From: Devosia sp. MC521
GTDB taxonomy: Bacteria; Pseudomonadota; Alphaproteobacteria; Rhizobiales; Devosiaceae
Direction: 5' to 3'
DNA length: 64,000 nucleotides
Assembly: GCF_014127105.1 (NCBI RefSeq)
Contig: NZ_CP059902.1
Span: 2,637,001-2,701,000, forward strand
Shown: piece after piece, positions 34,802 through 43,213 of the stretch
Layout of the letters: every line of letters begins with the position of its first letter
Position numbering within the stretch: the first letter of the stretch is position 1
Notes under the pieces: generated by a model
Told to the model about the DNA's origin: nothing
Seen by the model: the letters and a program-made list of their open reading frames with translations, nothing else
Databases searched by the model: none
Made by a program: the position numbers and the translations under genes

Positions 34802-35131
34802 GAAGTTCCGTCCTCACAAAGGGCGTTGTCATGGCGCAGCATTTGCTGCGCGTTCTGGATGCGCGTGAAGGAACTTGATCGCCGCAACCGCGACTTACGA
34901 ATCGTCCTCCTAAGCAAACCCTACACTGAGCATTTGATTCAGGGCACGCGGGCCAACCGCCGAACGCCAATCTCTTGTGGATGATCCTTGGTCTTTAAGT
35001 ATTAACGAGGGTTTAACAGAAATTGTGCACACCGTTTCATAATGGTGCACTTTCATCGCCCAGGAACAATTCCCAATAAAAAAGGCGCCACGTTACCGCA
35101 GCGCCTTCGCATGATCATCAATCCGCTATTG
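34802..35131. other. Intergenic stretch with hairpin and near-palindrome
   Basis: No convincing gene. It holds GTGCACACC ... GGTGCAC (about 35,024-35,050), an imperfect inverted repeat that could be an operator, and the ubiK terminator near 35,080. The rest shows nothing notable. Confidence 0.45.
35077..35108 (-). terminator. Terminator of ubiK
   Basis: On the minus strand AAGGCGCTGCGG / GTGGCGCCTTTTTT, with an imperfect 7-bp stem and six Ts, just after the ubiK stop. Confidence 0.8.
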
Positions 35132-35377
35132 TTAAGCGGACTTACCGCGCAACTCAGCCAGTTCCTTGCGCAGAGCGTCAATTTCTTCGCCCTGCACCTG
35201 AACCAGCTCGCGCAGCGCGTCGAAATCTTCGCGCTTCACCAGGTCCATATCATTGACGATGCGCTGAGCTTGGGTCTTCACCACGGTTTCGACCTCGCGG
35301 CGAACGCCGTCAGCGACGCCAGCAGCTTCGTTCATCACACGACCCAGCCCGTCGAATAGCTTGTTGTTCTGGTTCAT
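35132..35377 (-). CDS. ubiK: Ubiquinone biosynthesis accessory factor UbiK-like
   Basis: 81 residues. An amphipathic N-terminus (LFDGLGRVMNEAAGVADGVR) and a C-terminal coiled coil with REDFDALRELVQVQGEEIDA and LRKEL are the BMFP/UbiK pattern. UbiK helps UbiJ and the Ubi enzymes in E. coli; the same role here is inferred. Divergent from lgt. Confidence 0.8.
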   Translation of the reverse strand: MNQNNKLFDGLGRVMNEAAGVADGVRREVETVVKTQAQRIVNDMDLVKREDFDALRELVQVQGEEIDALRKELAELRGKSA

Positions 35378-35572
35378 ACTGTGTCCGTTCCCATTGGGGC
35401 ATTGTTTGCATTTACTTAAGCCACCTAGGACCTAAAAACCAGAGTACCCAAGCAAAGCCCTTTGACGTGCTCAACGTCACAGGGATTGAATGGCTCCAAC
35501 CGACGCGCTACCTCAGGCACTCTATTGCCACGATTGCTTGGCAAGTTTCGGTCGAACCTCGGAGAACCATCG

Positions 35573-36397
35573 GTGCCCTTCCCCAATATCGACCCGATCG
35601 CCATTGCTATCGGCCCTATCGCTATCCGTTGGTATGCACTGGCCTATCTCTTTGGTGTTTTCCTAGGCGCGGCCTATGGCTATTCCCTGCTCAAGAACAC
35701 GCGGCTCTGGCACCGCGGCAATCCCCCCTTTGAAGCCAAAGACATTTGGGATTTCGCCTTCTGGGCCATGCTGTCCATCGTTATCGGCGGCCGCGTTGGT
35801 TATGTGCTGTTCTACAACTGGGGATATTACAGCCAGAACCCGCTGGAGATGATCAACACGCTCGATGGCGGCATGTCCTACCACGGCGGCATGGCAGGCC
35901 TGATGATCGCTGCCATCTTCTTCACGCGCTCCAAAGGCGGCAATTGGCTGTCGAGCCTTGATCTCCTCGGCGCAGTGGCCACCATTGGTATTTTCCTTGG
36001 CCGCGTCTCCAACTTCATCAATTCCGAGCTTTATGGCGCACCCACCAATTTGCCCTGGGGCGTGGTCTTCCCGACCGACCCGATGCAAGTGCCCCGTCAC
36101 CCAAGCCAGCTTTATGAAGCCCTGCTCGAAGGCCTCCTGCTCTTCATCATCATCCGCATCGTCACCCATATCTTTTATGGGCTGCGCAAGCCGGGCCTCG
36201 TCGCTGGCATTTTCGCCATTGGCTATGCGCTGGCGCGCTCCTTTGTCGAATTCATCCGCCTGCCGGATGCGCAATTGGGCTATCTCAACGGCGAATGGCT
36301 CACCATGGGCCAGCTTCTCAGCCTTCCCATTCTCCTCGGCGGCATCGCTCTGGTGGTCTACGCGCTGACCCGGCGCCAAGACCCCATCCGCCCATAA
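35573..36397 (+). CDS. lgt: Prolipoprotein diacylglyceryl transferase
   Basis: Transfers diacylglycerol to the lipobox cysteine. 274 residues, seven helices. Signatures: GGRVGYVLFYNWGYY, YHGGMAGL (catalytic His-Gly-Gly) and FLGRVSNFINSELYG. GTG start at 35,573 after GGAG; frames before it are not credible. First gene of the lgt-midA-pgeF run. Confidence 0.95.
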   Translation: MPFPNIDPIAIAIGPIAIRWYALAYLFGVFLGAAYGYSLLKNTRLWHRGNPPFEAKDIWDFAFWAMLSIVIGGRVGYVLFYNWGYYSQNPLEMINTLDGGMSYHGGMAGLMIAAIFFTRSKGGNWLSSLDLLGAVATIGIFLGRVSNFINSELYGAPTNLPWGVVFPTDPMQVPRHPSQLYEALLEGLLLFIIIRIVTHIFYGLRKPGLVAGIFAIGYALARSFVEFIRLPDAQLGYLNGEWLTMGQLLSLPILLGGIALVVYALTRRQDPIRP

Positions 36398-36430
36398 TCC
36401 TCTTTCTCTAGTGCAAGTGAGACGTTCAAC

Positions 36431-37510
36431 GTGAACCAAGCCCCCACGCTTGAGCAGCAGATCGAATTCCAGATCCGCACCTCCGGTCCCATGTCGGTCG
36501 CGACTTACATGGGGCTTTGCCTCACGCACCCGAGCAAAGGCTATTACAAAAACCATGACCCATTCGGCGCCAAAGGTGACTTCATCACCGCGCCGGAAAT
36601 CTCGCAGATGTTCGGCGAGTTGATCGGCTTCTGGGTGGTCAATCTCTGGCAGCAGATGAACGAGCCCAAGACGTTCACCCTGCTCGAACTCGGCCCCGGT
36701 CGCGGCACGCTGATGAGCGACGTCTTGCGCGTTGCCTGCCGCGCCCCCGGTTTCCGAGATGCGCTCGACCTGCGCCTTTTTGAAACCAGCCCTGCCCTTG
36801 TGGCCGAGCAAAAAGCGCGCCTCGAAGCTTACGATCCCAAATGGCTCGAGAACTTTGAAAATGTCGGTTCCGGCCCGATCATCATTCTTGCGAACGAATT
36901 TTTTGACGCCTTGCCGATCCGTCAGTTCGTCCGCAAAGAAAACGGCTGGCATGAGCGTCAAATCGGGCTTGATGGCGACAAGCGCGTCTTCGGCCTCTCG
37001 CCCACACCCATTCCGCCCATGTCCATGCCGCCCGGCGTGGCCGACGCCGCGATCGATGAAATCCTCGAATTCTGCTTCGGTGGCGCGCAACTCATGAGCC
37101 GCTTGAGCCAGCTGGTGAGCCGTCAGGGCGGCGCTATGCTCGCCATCGATTATGGCTACGCCCGCACCCAAACTGGTGAAACCCTGCAAGGCGTACGTCG
37201 CCATGCCTATGCCGACGTGCTTGAAGCACCCGGCGAAGTCGACCTCTCGGCTCACGTCGATTTCGAGGCGCTGGCCAGCGTTGCGCGCCAGTCTGGCCTC
37301 GCGGTCCAACCGCTCCAGACCCAAGGCGGCTTCCTCACCGACATGGGCATTAGCCACCGTGCGACGGCCCTTGCCGGGGCCAACCCCAATCTGGCGCAAG
37401 ACATTCGCGCCGCCGAGCAGCGCCTCATCGGTGCCGATCAAATGGGTGAGTTGTTCAAAGTTCTTTGCGCCCACAGCCCCGGCCTGCAACCGTCAGGTTT
37501 CGGCGCATGA
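36431..37510 (+). CDS. MidA/NDUFAF7-family SAM methyltransferase
   Basis: 359 residues. PMSVATYMGLCLTHPSKGYY, GAKGDFITAPEISQMFGELI, LLELGPGRGTLMSDVLR (SAM motif) and NEFFDALPIRQFV match the family whose mitochondrial member NDUFAF7 methylates an Arg of complex I subunit NDUFS2. A complex I target here is inferred from the family only. The start is GTG at 36,431. It overlaps pgeF by four bases. Confidence 0.9.
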   Translation: MNQAPTLEQQIEFQIRTSGPMSVATYMGLCLTHPSKGYYKNHDPFGAKGDFITAPEISQMFGELIGFWVVNLWQQMNEPKTFTLLELGPGRGTLMSDVLRVACRAPGFRDALDLRLFETSPALVAEQKARLEAYDPKWLENFENVGSGPIIILANEFFDALPIRQFVRKENGWHERQIGLDGDKRVFGLSPTPIPPMSMPPGVADAAIDEILEFCFGGAQLMSRLSQLVSRQGGAMLAIDYGYARTQTGETLQGVRRHAYADVLEAPGEVDLSAHVDFEALASVARQSGLAVQPLQTQGGFLTDMGISHRATALAGANPNLAQDIRAAEQRLIGADQMGELFKVLCAHSPGLQPSGFGA

Positions 37511-38271
37511 CCCTGTCGGCAGAACACTCTCCGTCCCTTGCGTCCATGGATTGGCTCCGTCACGGCTTTTTCGGTCGCAAGGGCGGCGTCTCAACCGCCC
37601 CTTACGACAGCCTAAACGTCGGCCTCGCCGTTGACGACAATGAAGCCAGTGTTCTGGCCAACCGCCAAGCTATCGCGGTTTCATTGGGTGGTGCTCCGCT
37701 GATCGTTCTCAAGCAGACTCACTCTACGCATGTCGAGACCATCACCGCGCCCCTAACGGGCGTGGTCGAGGGCGACGCCATGGTCACCGCCACCCCCGGA
37801 TTGCTTCTCGGCATTCAAACCGCCGACTGCACGCCGATCCTTTTCGCCGACCGCCAAGCGCACATCATCGGCGCCGCTCACGCTGGTTGGCGCGGTGCCG
37901 TTGAGGGCATTATCGGCAATACCATCGCTGCTATGGTTAAGCTTGGTGCGGATCCTGAGCACATTGTTGCGGCATACGGCCCCACCATTTGGGCGCAAAA
38001 CTACGAGGTTGGCGACCAATTCCAGACCGATTTCCTAGCTCTGCATCCCACTGGCGACGACCTGTTTTTCACCCCAACTGGCGGAAAAGCCCACTTCGAC
38101 CTACCCGGATTTGTGCAGGCACAACTAAGGGATGCAAGGGTTTCCACCATCGAGCAAGTGGGCGGCTGTACCTACGACAACCCAGACCGCTATTTCTCCC
38201 ATCGCCTCGCGACCCATCAATCGCGCAAGACCGGTCGGCAAATGTCCGTAATTAGCATCTCTCTGCGATAA
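37507..38271 (+). CDS. pgeF: Purine nucleoside phosphorylase-like laccase-domain protein (PgeF/YfiH)
   Basis: 254 residues of the multicopper-oxidase-like "laccase domain" family. FFGRKGGVSTAPYDSLNVGL, VVLKQTHS-like IVLKQTHSTHVETI, QTADCTPILFA and AAHAGWRGAVEGIIGNTI carry the metal-site His and Cys residues. Members have purine nucleoside phosphorylase/adenosine deaminase activity or edit peptidoglycan precursors. Translationally coupled to midA. Confidence 0.92.
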   Translation: MTLSAEHSPSLASMDWLRHGFFGRKGGVSTAPYDSLNVGLAVDDNEASVLANRQAIAVSLGGAPLIVLKQTHSTHVETITAPLTGVVEGDAMVTATPGLLLGIQTADCTPILFADRQAHIIGAAHAGWRGAVEGIIGNTIAAMVKLGADPEHIVAAYGPTIWAQNYEVGDQFQTDFLALHPTGDDLFFTPTGGKAHFDLPGFVQAQLRDARVSTIEQVGGCTYDNPDRYFSHRLATHQSRKTGRQMSVISISLR

Positions 38272-38342
38272 TTTAACGACACTGGCCAAAAGTGTAGTTG
38301 TGAGTCCGAAGTTCTGCCGCTAAAGCTGCCCACGAAACTGGT

Positions 38343-38364
38343 TGGCCCCTGCTCCCGTGGGGCC
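38343..38364 (+). promoter_or_regulatory. Leader hairpin before prs
   Basis: GGCCCC (38,344-38,349) and GGGGCC (38,359-38,364) form a 6-bp stem with a nine-base loop, about 20 bases before the prs ATG. It may mark the end of the pgeF transcript or fold in the prs leader; which one is unknown. Confidence 0.35.
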
Positions 38365-38386
38365 GGTTGAGACAGGATCGCACCTC

Positions 38387-39319
38387 ATGAAACTGGTGAC
38401 TGGCAATTCCAATCGTCCATTAGCGGAAGCTGTGGCGAGCTACCTTGAGCTGCCGCTGACCGATTGCACGGTCAAGCGCTTTGCCGACAAGGAAGTCTAT
38501 GTAGAAGTGCATGAGAATGTGCGCGGTGAAGACGTCTTCATCCTACAGTCGACAAGCTACCCGACCAATGACAACTTGATGGAACTGCTGATCGTGATCG
38601 ATGCTCTGCGTCGCTCGTCAGCCCGTCGTATCACCGCCGTTATCCCTTATTACGGCTACGCCCGTCAGGACCGTAAATCAGCACCACGCACGCCGATTTC
38701 GGCAAAGCTGGTTGCCAACCTCATCACCGAGGCTGGTGCAAACCGCGTCCTAACGCTCGACCTGCATGCCTCGCAGATTCAGGGCTTCTTCGATATCCCA
38801 ACCGACAACCTCACCGCAGCTCCGGTGATGGTGCGCGATATCAAGGATCACTACGACGTCAGCAATGTCATGATCGTGTCGCCAGACGTTGGCGGCGTGG
38901 TTCGTGCACGCAATGTGGCGAGCCGCATTGGCGTCAACCTCGCCATTGTCGACAAGCGCCGTCCCCGCGCTGGCGTGTCCGAAGTGATGAACATCATCGG
39001 CGACGTATCGGGCAAGACCTGCATTCTCATCGACGATATCGTCGATTCTGGCGGCACGCTGGTAAATGCTGCTGAAGCTCTGCTCAATGCGGGCGCCAAG
39101 GAAGTCTCCGCCTACATCACACACGGCGTATTGTCCGGCGAAGCTGACAAGCGTATCGCCGCTTCCAAGCTCAAAGAACTGGTCATCACCGACTCGATCT
39201 TTGACCCGCAAAACAGCAAGGCCGCGGCCAATATTCGCCGCATGAACATCGCTCCGCTCCTCGGCGAGGCGATTGCCCGCACCGCCAGCGAACAGTCGGT
39301 TTCGAGCCTGTTCGACTAA
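38387..39319 (+). CDS. prs: Ribose-phosphate pyrophosphokinase
   Basis: Makes PRPP from ribose 5-phosphate and ATP. 310 residues, canonical. [35 protein letters not shown] stretch, [10 protein letters not shown], the FDIPTDNL flexible loop, and the PRPP-binding [20 protein letters not shown] (about 212-231) are seen. The start ATG at 38,387 is chosen; a terminator follows. Confidence 0.97.
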   Translation: MKLVTGNSNRPLAEAVASYLELPLTDCTVKRFADKEVYVEVHENVRGEDVFILQSTSYPTNDNLMELLIVIDALRRSSARRITAVIPYYGYARQDRKSAPRTPISAKLVANLITEAGANRVLTLDLHASQIQGFFDIPTDNLTAAPVMVRDIKDHYDVSNVMIVSPDVGGVVRARNVASRIGVNLAIVDKRRPRAGVSEVMNIIGDVSGKTCILIDDIVDSGGTLVNAAEALLNAGAKEVSAYITHGVLSGEADKRIAASKLKELVITDSIFDPQNSKAAANIRRMNIAPLLGEAIARTASEQSVSSLFD

Positions 39320-39342
39320 GATTCGAGACCTTTTCGGTCTCT

Positions 39343-39385
39343 ATAAAGCCTTCAGACCACCAGCATGGTCTGAAGGCTTTTTCTT
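39343..39385 (+). terminator. Strong terminator of prs
   Basis: AAAGCCTTCAGACCA and TGGTCTGAAGGCTTTTT form a 14-bp stem with a six-base loop, then Ts. It can also serve the convergent downstream gene. Confidence 0.93.
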
Positions 39386-39391
39386 GCGCTC

Positions 39392-39916
39392 TTACGAGTT
39401 ACGCAGCTCGATCGTTCCCGCTTTGGCAGCCGCACGACAATCGGCCGCGTCGTGCATGATGTCGTCCTGAATCAAAGCTGTTTCGGTCATGCCGCTGCCG
39501 CTAAAGCGCATGTCATCGCACTCACCGTCATTGGCGAACTCGCCCTCGTCGTCGCCAAAATCAATCTTGCCGTCTTCCGCGACGCCCAGAAGTGAAATCT
39601 TGCCGGCGTCATACGCGCTCTGACAGTCGGTGGCATCGGCCAGCAGATCCTCGCTGAGCAGATCGGTTGCCGTCATGCCAGCGCCAGTGAATCGTGGATC
39701 GTCGCACTCGCCATCATTAGCGTAGCTGCCACTGTCATCGCCGAAGTCGACTTGGCTCTGCGCCATCGCCGGAGTGACAGCCGCGCAAAGAACCACAGCG
39801 CACGCCAAAACTATTGATTTCCATTGAACAATCCCGAGATAAATACAAACAGGGCAGACCCTATCTTCGGGATGCGAACCTATCAAATCACTTATGCCGC
39901 CCCCGTGCGTTTTCAC
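39392..39916 (-). CDS. Secreted protein with duplicated DFGDD/NDGECDD domain
   Basis: 174 residues from the ATG at 39,916. A signal-peptide-like core ([20 protein letters not shown]) sits 30 residues in; a rarer start codon close to it may be the real one, as the first 30 residues look out of place. Two tandem units of about 50 residues follow, each V/I-D-F-G-D-D-x-G, N-D-G-E-C-D-D-x-R-F and a D-C pair ([26 protein letters not shown]). The acidic, cysteine-bearing repeats might bind Ca2+. Function unknown. Confidence 0.68.
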   Translation of the reverse strand: MKTHGGGISDLIGSHPEDRVCPVCIYLGIVQWKSIVLACAVVLCAAVTPAMAQSQVDFGDDSGSYANDGECDDPRFTGAGMTATDLLSEDLLADATDCQSAYDAGKISLLGVAEDGKIDFGDDEGEFANDGECDDMRFSGSGMTETALIQDDIMHDAADCRAAAKAGTIELRNS

Positions 39917-40022
39917 CCGGCCAAGAGGCCCGCAAAACCACTATATTTCTTGCTCCCCGCCCCCCTTTGCGCTATAGCCGCCCCCATGAAGCGCTCGTCA
40001 CCCCTGGAGGACGGGCGCGTAT

Positions 40023-40038
40023 GGTGTTGTGTAACACC
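40023..40038 (+). promoter_or_regulatory. Leader hairpin before rplY
   Basis: GGTGTT-GTGT-AACACC, 28 bases before the rplY ATG. A possible regulatory stem-loop for a ribosomal-protein gene; no feedback has been shown for it here. Confidence 0.35.
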
Positions 40039-40065
40039 GTACACCAACCGGAATGGATGATTTCC

Positions 40066-40659
40066 ATGGCCAATAAAGTGCTCAAGGCACAGGCGCGCGA
40101 CGGAGTGGGCAAGGGGGCAGCTCGCGAAGCACGTCGTCAGGGACTTGTTCCTGCAGTTATCTACGGTGACAAGAAGGCTCCTGTCACTGTGTCCGTCTCG
40201 TTCAAGGACGCCTACAAGGCGATCTACGCAGGCGGCTTCAAGTCCCACATCCTCGACCTCGACGTTGACGGCACCATCCACCAGGTAATCCCACGCGATT
40301 ACCAGCTGGACGTTGTCCGCGATATGCCACTGCATATCGACTTCCTGCGCGTTTCGGCTAAGTCGCTGATCACCGTAGAAGTTGCTGTTAAGTTCATCAA
40401 CGAAGAAAAGGCTCCTGGCCTTAAGAAGGGCGGCACTCTGAACGTCGTTCGTCACGCTGTTGAACTGACCGTTCTCGCTCACAAGATCCCGGAAGAAATC
40501 ACCGTTGATCTGACCGGCGCAGAAATCGGCGATTCGATCCACATCTCGGCAGTAACCCTGCCAGCTGGTGCGGTTCCGACCATCACCGACCGCGACTTCA
40601 CTATCGCGACCATCGTCGCTCCTTCCGCACTGAAGTCGGAAGAAGCTGCTGCTGAATAA
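40066..40659 (+). CDS. rplY: Ribosomal protein L25/general stress protein Ctc
   Basis: 197 residues. The N-terminal L25 domain binds 5S rRNA; the longer C-terminal beta domain marks the Ctc form. [40 protein letters not shown] and [20 protein letters not shown] are typical. The ATG at 40,066 is used; one at 40,057 is possible. pth follows by about 70 bases, a gene order common in Alphaproteobacteria. Confidence 0.95.
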   Translation: MANKVLKAQARDGVGKGAAREARRQGLVPAVIYGDKKAPVTVSVSFKDAYKAIYAGGFKSHILDLDVDGTIHQVIPRDYQLDVVRDMPLHIDFLRVSAKSLITVEVAVKFINEEKAPGLKKGGTLNVVRHAVELTVLAHKIPEEITVDLTGAEIGDSIHISAVTLPAGAVPTITDRDFTIATIVAPSALKSEEAAAE

Positions 40660-40683
40660 TTTCAGTTTCTAGCTCGATGCTTT

Positions 40684-40709
40684 CTGAGGCGGCCTTGCGG
40701 CCGCCTCAG
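40684..40709 (+). terminator. Hairpin between rplY and pth
   Basis: CTGAGGCGGCC TTGC GGCCGCCTCAG, an 11-bp perfect stem with a four-base loop. No T run, so it may be a partial terminator or RNA-processing site. Confidence 0.55.
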
Positions 40710-40730
40710 TCATTTGTAAGGTTTGGTTTC

Positions 40731-41462
40731 ATGAAACTGCTCGTTGGTCTGGGCAACCCCGGCGCTCAATACTCTGGCAACCGCCACAATATCGGCTTCA
40801 TGGCGATTGACGCCATTGCCCGCGCCTATGGCATTTCCGCGTGGAAAACCAAGCACTCGGGCCAGTATGCCGAAGGCAATGTCGGCGGCGAGCGCGTGCT
40901 CCTCCTCAAGCCTCAAACCTTCATGAATAAGTCCGGCGACAGCGTGCAGCAGATCGCCAAATTCTTCAAAATTCCCGTCAGCGAGGTCTACGTCTTCTAT
41001 GACGAGCTCGATCTCGCGCCGGGCAAAGTCCGCGTCAAAACCGGTGGCGGAAATGGCGGCCACAACGGCCTGCGCTCCATCGACCCGCAAATCGGCCTCG
41101 ACTACAAGCGCATCCGTCTCGGTATCGGCCATCCCGGCAAGGAGAACGTCACGCACCACGTTCTCGGCGACTTCGCCAAGGCTGACAAAATCTGGCTTGA
41201 GCCGCTGCTCGATGAGCTGGCCCGTCAGACCCCGCTTCTCCTCAACGGCGACGACGCTGGCTTCATGAACAAGCTCGCCCTCGCGCTCAAGCCCGAAGAA
41301 CCAGCCAAAGAAGCCAAGCCGAAGAAACCTTCGCCAGAAGCGTCTGAAGCACCCAAAGGCCAAAGCCACATCCGCCAAGCCCGCCCAGCGGCGTCCAAGG
41401 TCGAGCTCCCCAAATCCGGCCCCATGGCCGACATGCTCAAAAAGCTTTTAGGCGGCGAGTAA
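40731..41462 (+). CDS. pth: Peptidyl-tRNA hydrolase
   Basis: Recycles tRNA from peptidyl-tRNA. 243 residues. VGLGNPGAQYSGNRHNIGFM (Asn and catalytic His), LLKPQTFMNKSGDSVQQIAK, VFYDELDLAPGKVRVKTGGG and GHNGLRSI are clear. The C-terminus after about residue 190 has an extra Lys/Ala/Pro-rich tail (about 50 residues), longer than in E. coli. The ATG at 40,731 is used. Confidence 0.96.
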   Translation: MKLLVGLGNPGAQYSGNRHNIGFMAIDAIARAYGISAWKTKHSGQYAEGNVGGERVLLLKPQTFMNKSGDSVQQIAKFFKIPVSEVYVFYDELDLAPGKVRVKTGGGNGGHNGLRSIDPQIGLDYKRIRLGIGHPGKENVTHHVLGDFAKADKIWLEPLLDELARQTPLLLNGDDAGFMNKLALALKPEEPAKEAKPKKPSPEASEAPKGQSHIRQARPAASKVELPKSGPMADMLKKLLGGE

Positions 41463-41558
41463 CCGCCCCACACTTCCCCATGAACAGGGGGAGGAGCTGC
41501 ATCGAGTGGAATGTGACAAACCACTTCAGTCGCAACCCTAACCCCAAACACCGCACTG

Positions 41559-41596
41559 CCTCCCTCCCCCTTGAGGGGAGGGATTGAGGGTGGGGG
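41559..41596 (+). repeat. G/C-rich intergenic repeat, copy 5 (divergent)
   Basis: CCTCCCTCCCCCTTGAGGGG, then AGGGATTGAGGGTGGGGG. The stem is shorter and the GGTGGGGG part degenerate. Confidence 0.6.
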
Positions 41597-41645
41597 TCTT
41601 CAGTTCGGTGCGTACTCAGCCCAAATCTCCCCACACACCCGATGC

Positions 41646-41682
41646 CATCCCTCCCCCGGTTCCGGGGGAGGCTAGGTGGGGG
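41646..41682 (+). repeat. G/C-rich intergenic repeat, copy 6
   Basis: CATCCCTCCCCCGGTTCCGG, then GGGAGGCTAGGTGGGGG. Lies just before the convergent GH4 stop. Confidence 0.75.
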
Positions 41683-41694
41683 CAACGCTGAGCC

Positions 41695-43041
41695 TTACCC
41701 CCGCGCCCACTCCGGCAACATGTCCCCGTGCGCCTTGAGCAGATCATCCACCAGCGACCAGATCTGATCGAGGTCGAGTTCCGCCGCCGTGTGTGGATCA
41801 AGCATCGCCGCGTGATAGATATGCTCGCGCTTCTCTTCGATCAGCGCCCGCACGGTGAGCTCCTGCACGTTGATATTGGTGCGCATCAGCGCCGCCAGCT
41901 GTGGCGGCAATTCACCGATATAGGTTGGCTGAATGCCGTTGCTATCGACCAGACACGGCACTTCCACTGCGGCCTGGTTTGGCAGCGAGGTGATCACCCC
42001 ATTGTTGCGCAGATTGCCGTAGATCACCGAGGGCTCACCGGTCCAAACCGAATTGACGATGGAAGACGCATATTCATGCGAAGCCTTCACGCTGATCGTG
42101 TCGGCATTGCGATACTGCTCGGACGTCTTCTTCCAATTCTCGATCTGCTCAATGCAGCGCTTTGGATATTCATCCAGCGGAATGCCGAATTTTTCGATCA
42201 GATCGTCGCGCCCGTCCTTGATGAAATACGGGGTGTATTCGGCAAAGTGCTCGGAGCTTTCGGTGACGAAGTAGCCGAGGCGCTTCATCATCTCATAGCG
42301 CACCTTATTCGGGCAACGCGGGTTCCAACCGGGCTTAGGCGCACGACCCTCAGCATAGGCGCGGTGCAGCTCCGGATAGAGGTCCTTATACGACCCATCC
42401 GGCTGACGATGCTCAAACTTGAGATAGAAGGCCATGTGGTTGATACCGGCCGAGCGGTAGCGGATTTCCTCGTATGGAATGTCGAGGTCATGGGCCAGCT
42501 CATGCGCCGTGCCCTGCACCGAATGGCACAGGCCAACCTGCTTGATCTTGGGAAATTTCTCCGCAATCGCCCAGGTGTTGATCGCCATCGGGTTCACATA
42601 TTGCAGCATCACCGCCTCAGGCGCGACCTGCATCATGTCTTCGCAAATGCTCCAGAGATGCGGCACCGTACGAATGCCGCGCATGATCCCGCCAACGCCC
42701 AGGGTGTCAGCAATCGTGTGGCGCAGGCCATATTTCTTGGGCACATCAAAATCGATCACCGTCGATGGCTCAAAGCCACCGATCTGGAAGCAGACGACGA
42801 CGAAATTGGTCCCCGTCAACGCCTCGCGCTGGTTCGAGTAGGTCGTCACACTCGCTGGCACACCCAGCGTTTTGACCAGCTTCCCGGCGATAATCGCGCT
42901 TTCCTCAAGACGCGTCGGATTAATGTCCATCAAGCGAATTTGCGCACCGGCAAGGGCCGGACGCTGCAAAATATCGCCAACGATATTCTTCATGAACACG
43001 GACGAGCCAGCGCCGATGAACGTGATGATAGGATTAGCCAT
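41695..43041 (-). CDS. Glycoside hydrolase family 4, alpha-galactosidase/glucosidase-like
   Basis: 448 residues. GH4 enzymes use NAD+ and a divalent metal for a redox-based cleavage. Seen: the Rossmann start IITFIGAGSSVFMKNIVGDI, LMDINPTRLEE, QIGGFEPSTVIDFDVPKKYG, MLQYVNPMAIN, VGLCHSVQGTA (metal Cys) and RSAGINHMAFYL (metal His), all as in AglA/MelA-type members. No sugar transporter is adjacent. The substrate is unproven. Confidence 0.9.
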   Translation of the reverse strand: MANPIITFIGAGSSVFMKNIVGDILQRPALAGAQIRLMDINPTRLEESAIIAGKLVKTLGVPASVTTYSNQREALTGTNFVVVCFQIGGFEPSTVIDFDVPKKYGLRHTIADTLGVGGIMRGIRTVPHLWSICEDMMQVAPEAVMLQYVNPMAINTWAIAEKFPKIKQVGLCHSVQGTAHELAHDLDIPYEEIRYRSAGINHMAFYLKFEHRQPDGSYKDLYPELHRAYAEGRAPKPGWNPRCPNKVRYEMMKRLGYFVTESSEHFAEYTPYFIKDGRDDLIEKFGIPLDEYPKRCIEQIENWKKTSEQYRNADTISVKASHEYASSIVNSVWTGEPSVIYGNLRNNGVITSLPNQAAVEVPCLVDSNGIQPTYIGELPPQLAALMRTNINVQELTVRALIEEKREHIYHAAMLDPHTAAELDLDQIWSLVDDLLKAHGDMLPEWARG

Positions 43042-43180
43042 TTAGAAAATGCTCCGATAGCGGCCAGGCCGGCCCGCGGCTCCTCCCGCCGCTTTAGTCC
43101 ATGCTAGCGTGACCGCATCGACTTGCAATCCGGGATTAAAAGCGAATATTCCGGCTTTCTAAGCTTTACCCATGAGACGC

Positions 43181-43207
43181 AAAAAAGGCGGGATCGCTCC
43201 CGCCCTT
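43181..43207 (-). terminator. Terminator of the multicopper oxidase gene
   Basis: On the minus strand AAGGGCGGGAGCGATCCCGC, then CTTTTTT: an 8-bp stem followed by six Ts, seven bases after the stop. Confidence 0.85.
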
Positions 43208-43213
43208 CAGATT

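Noticed and set aside
35663..37489. A 608-codon open frame opposite lgt and midA
   Set aside because: It crosses two strongly supported genes and has the typical G/A/E/D-rich shadow pattern.
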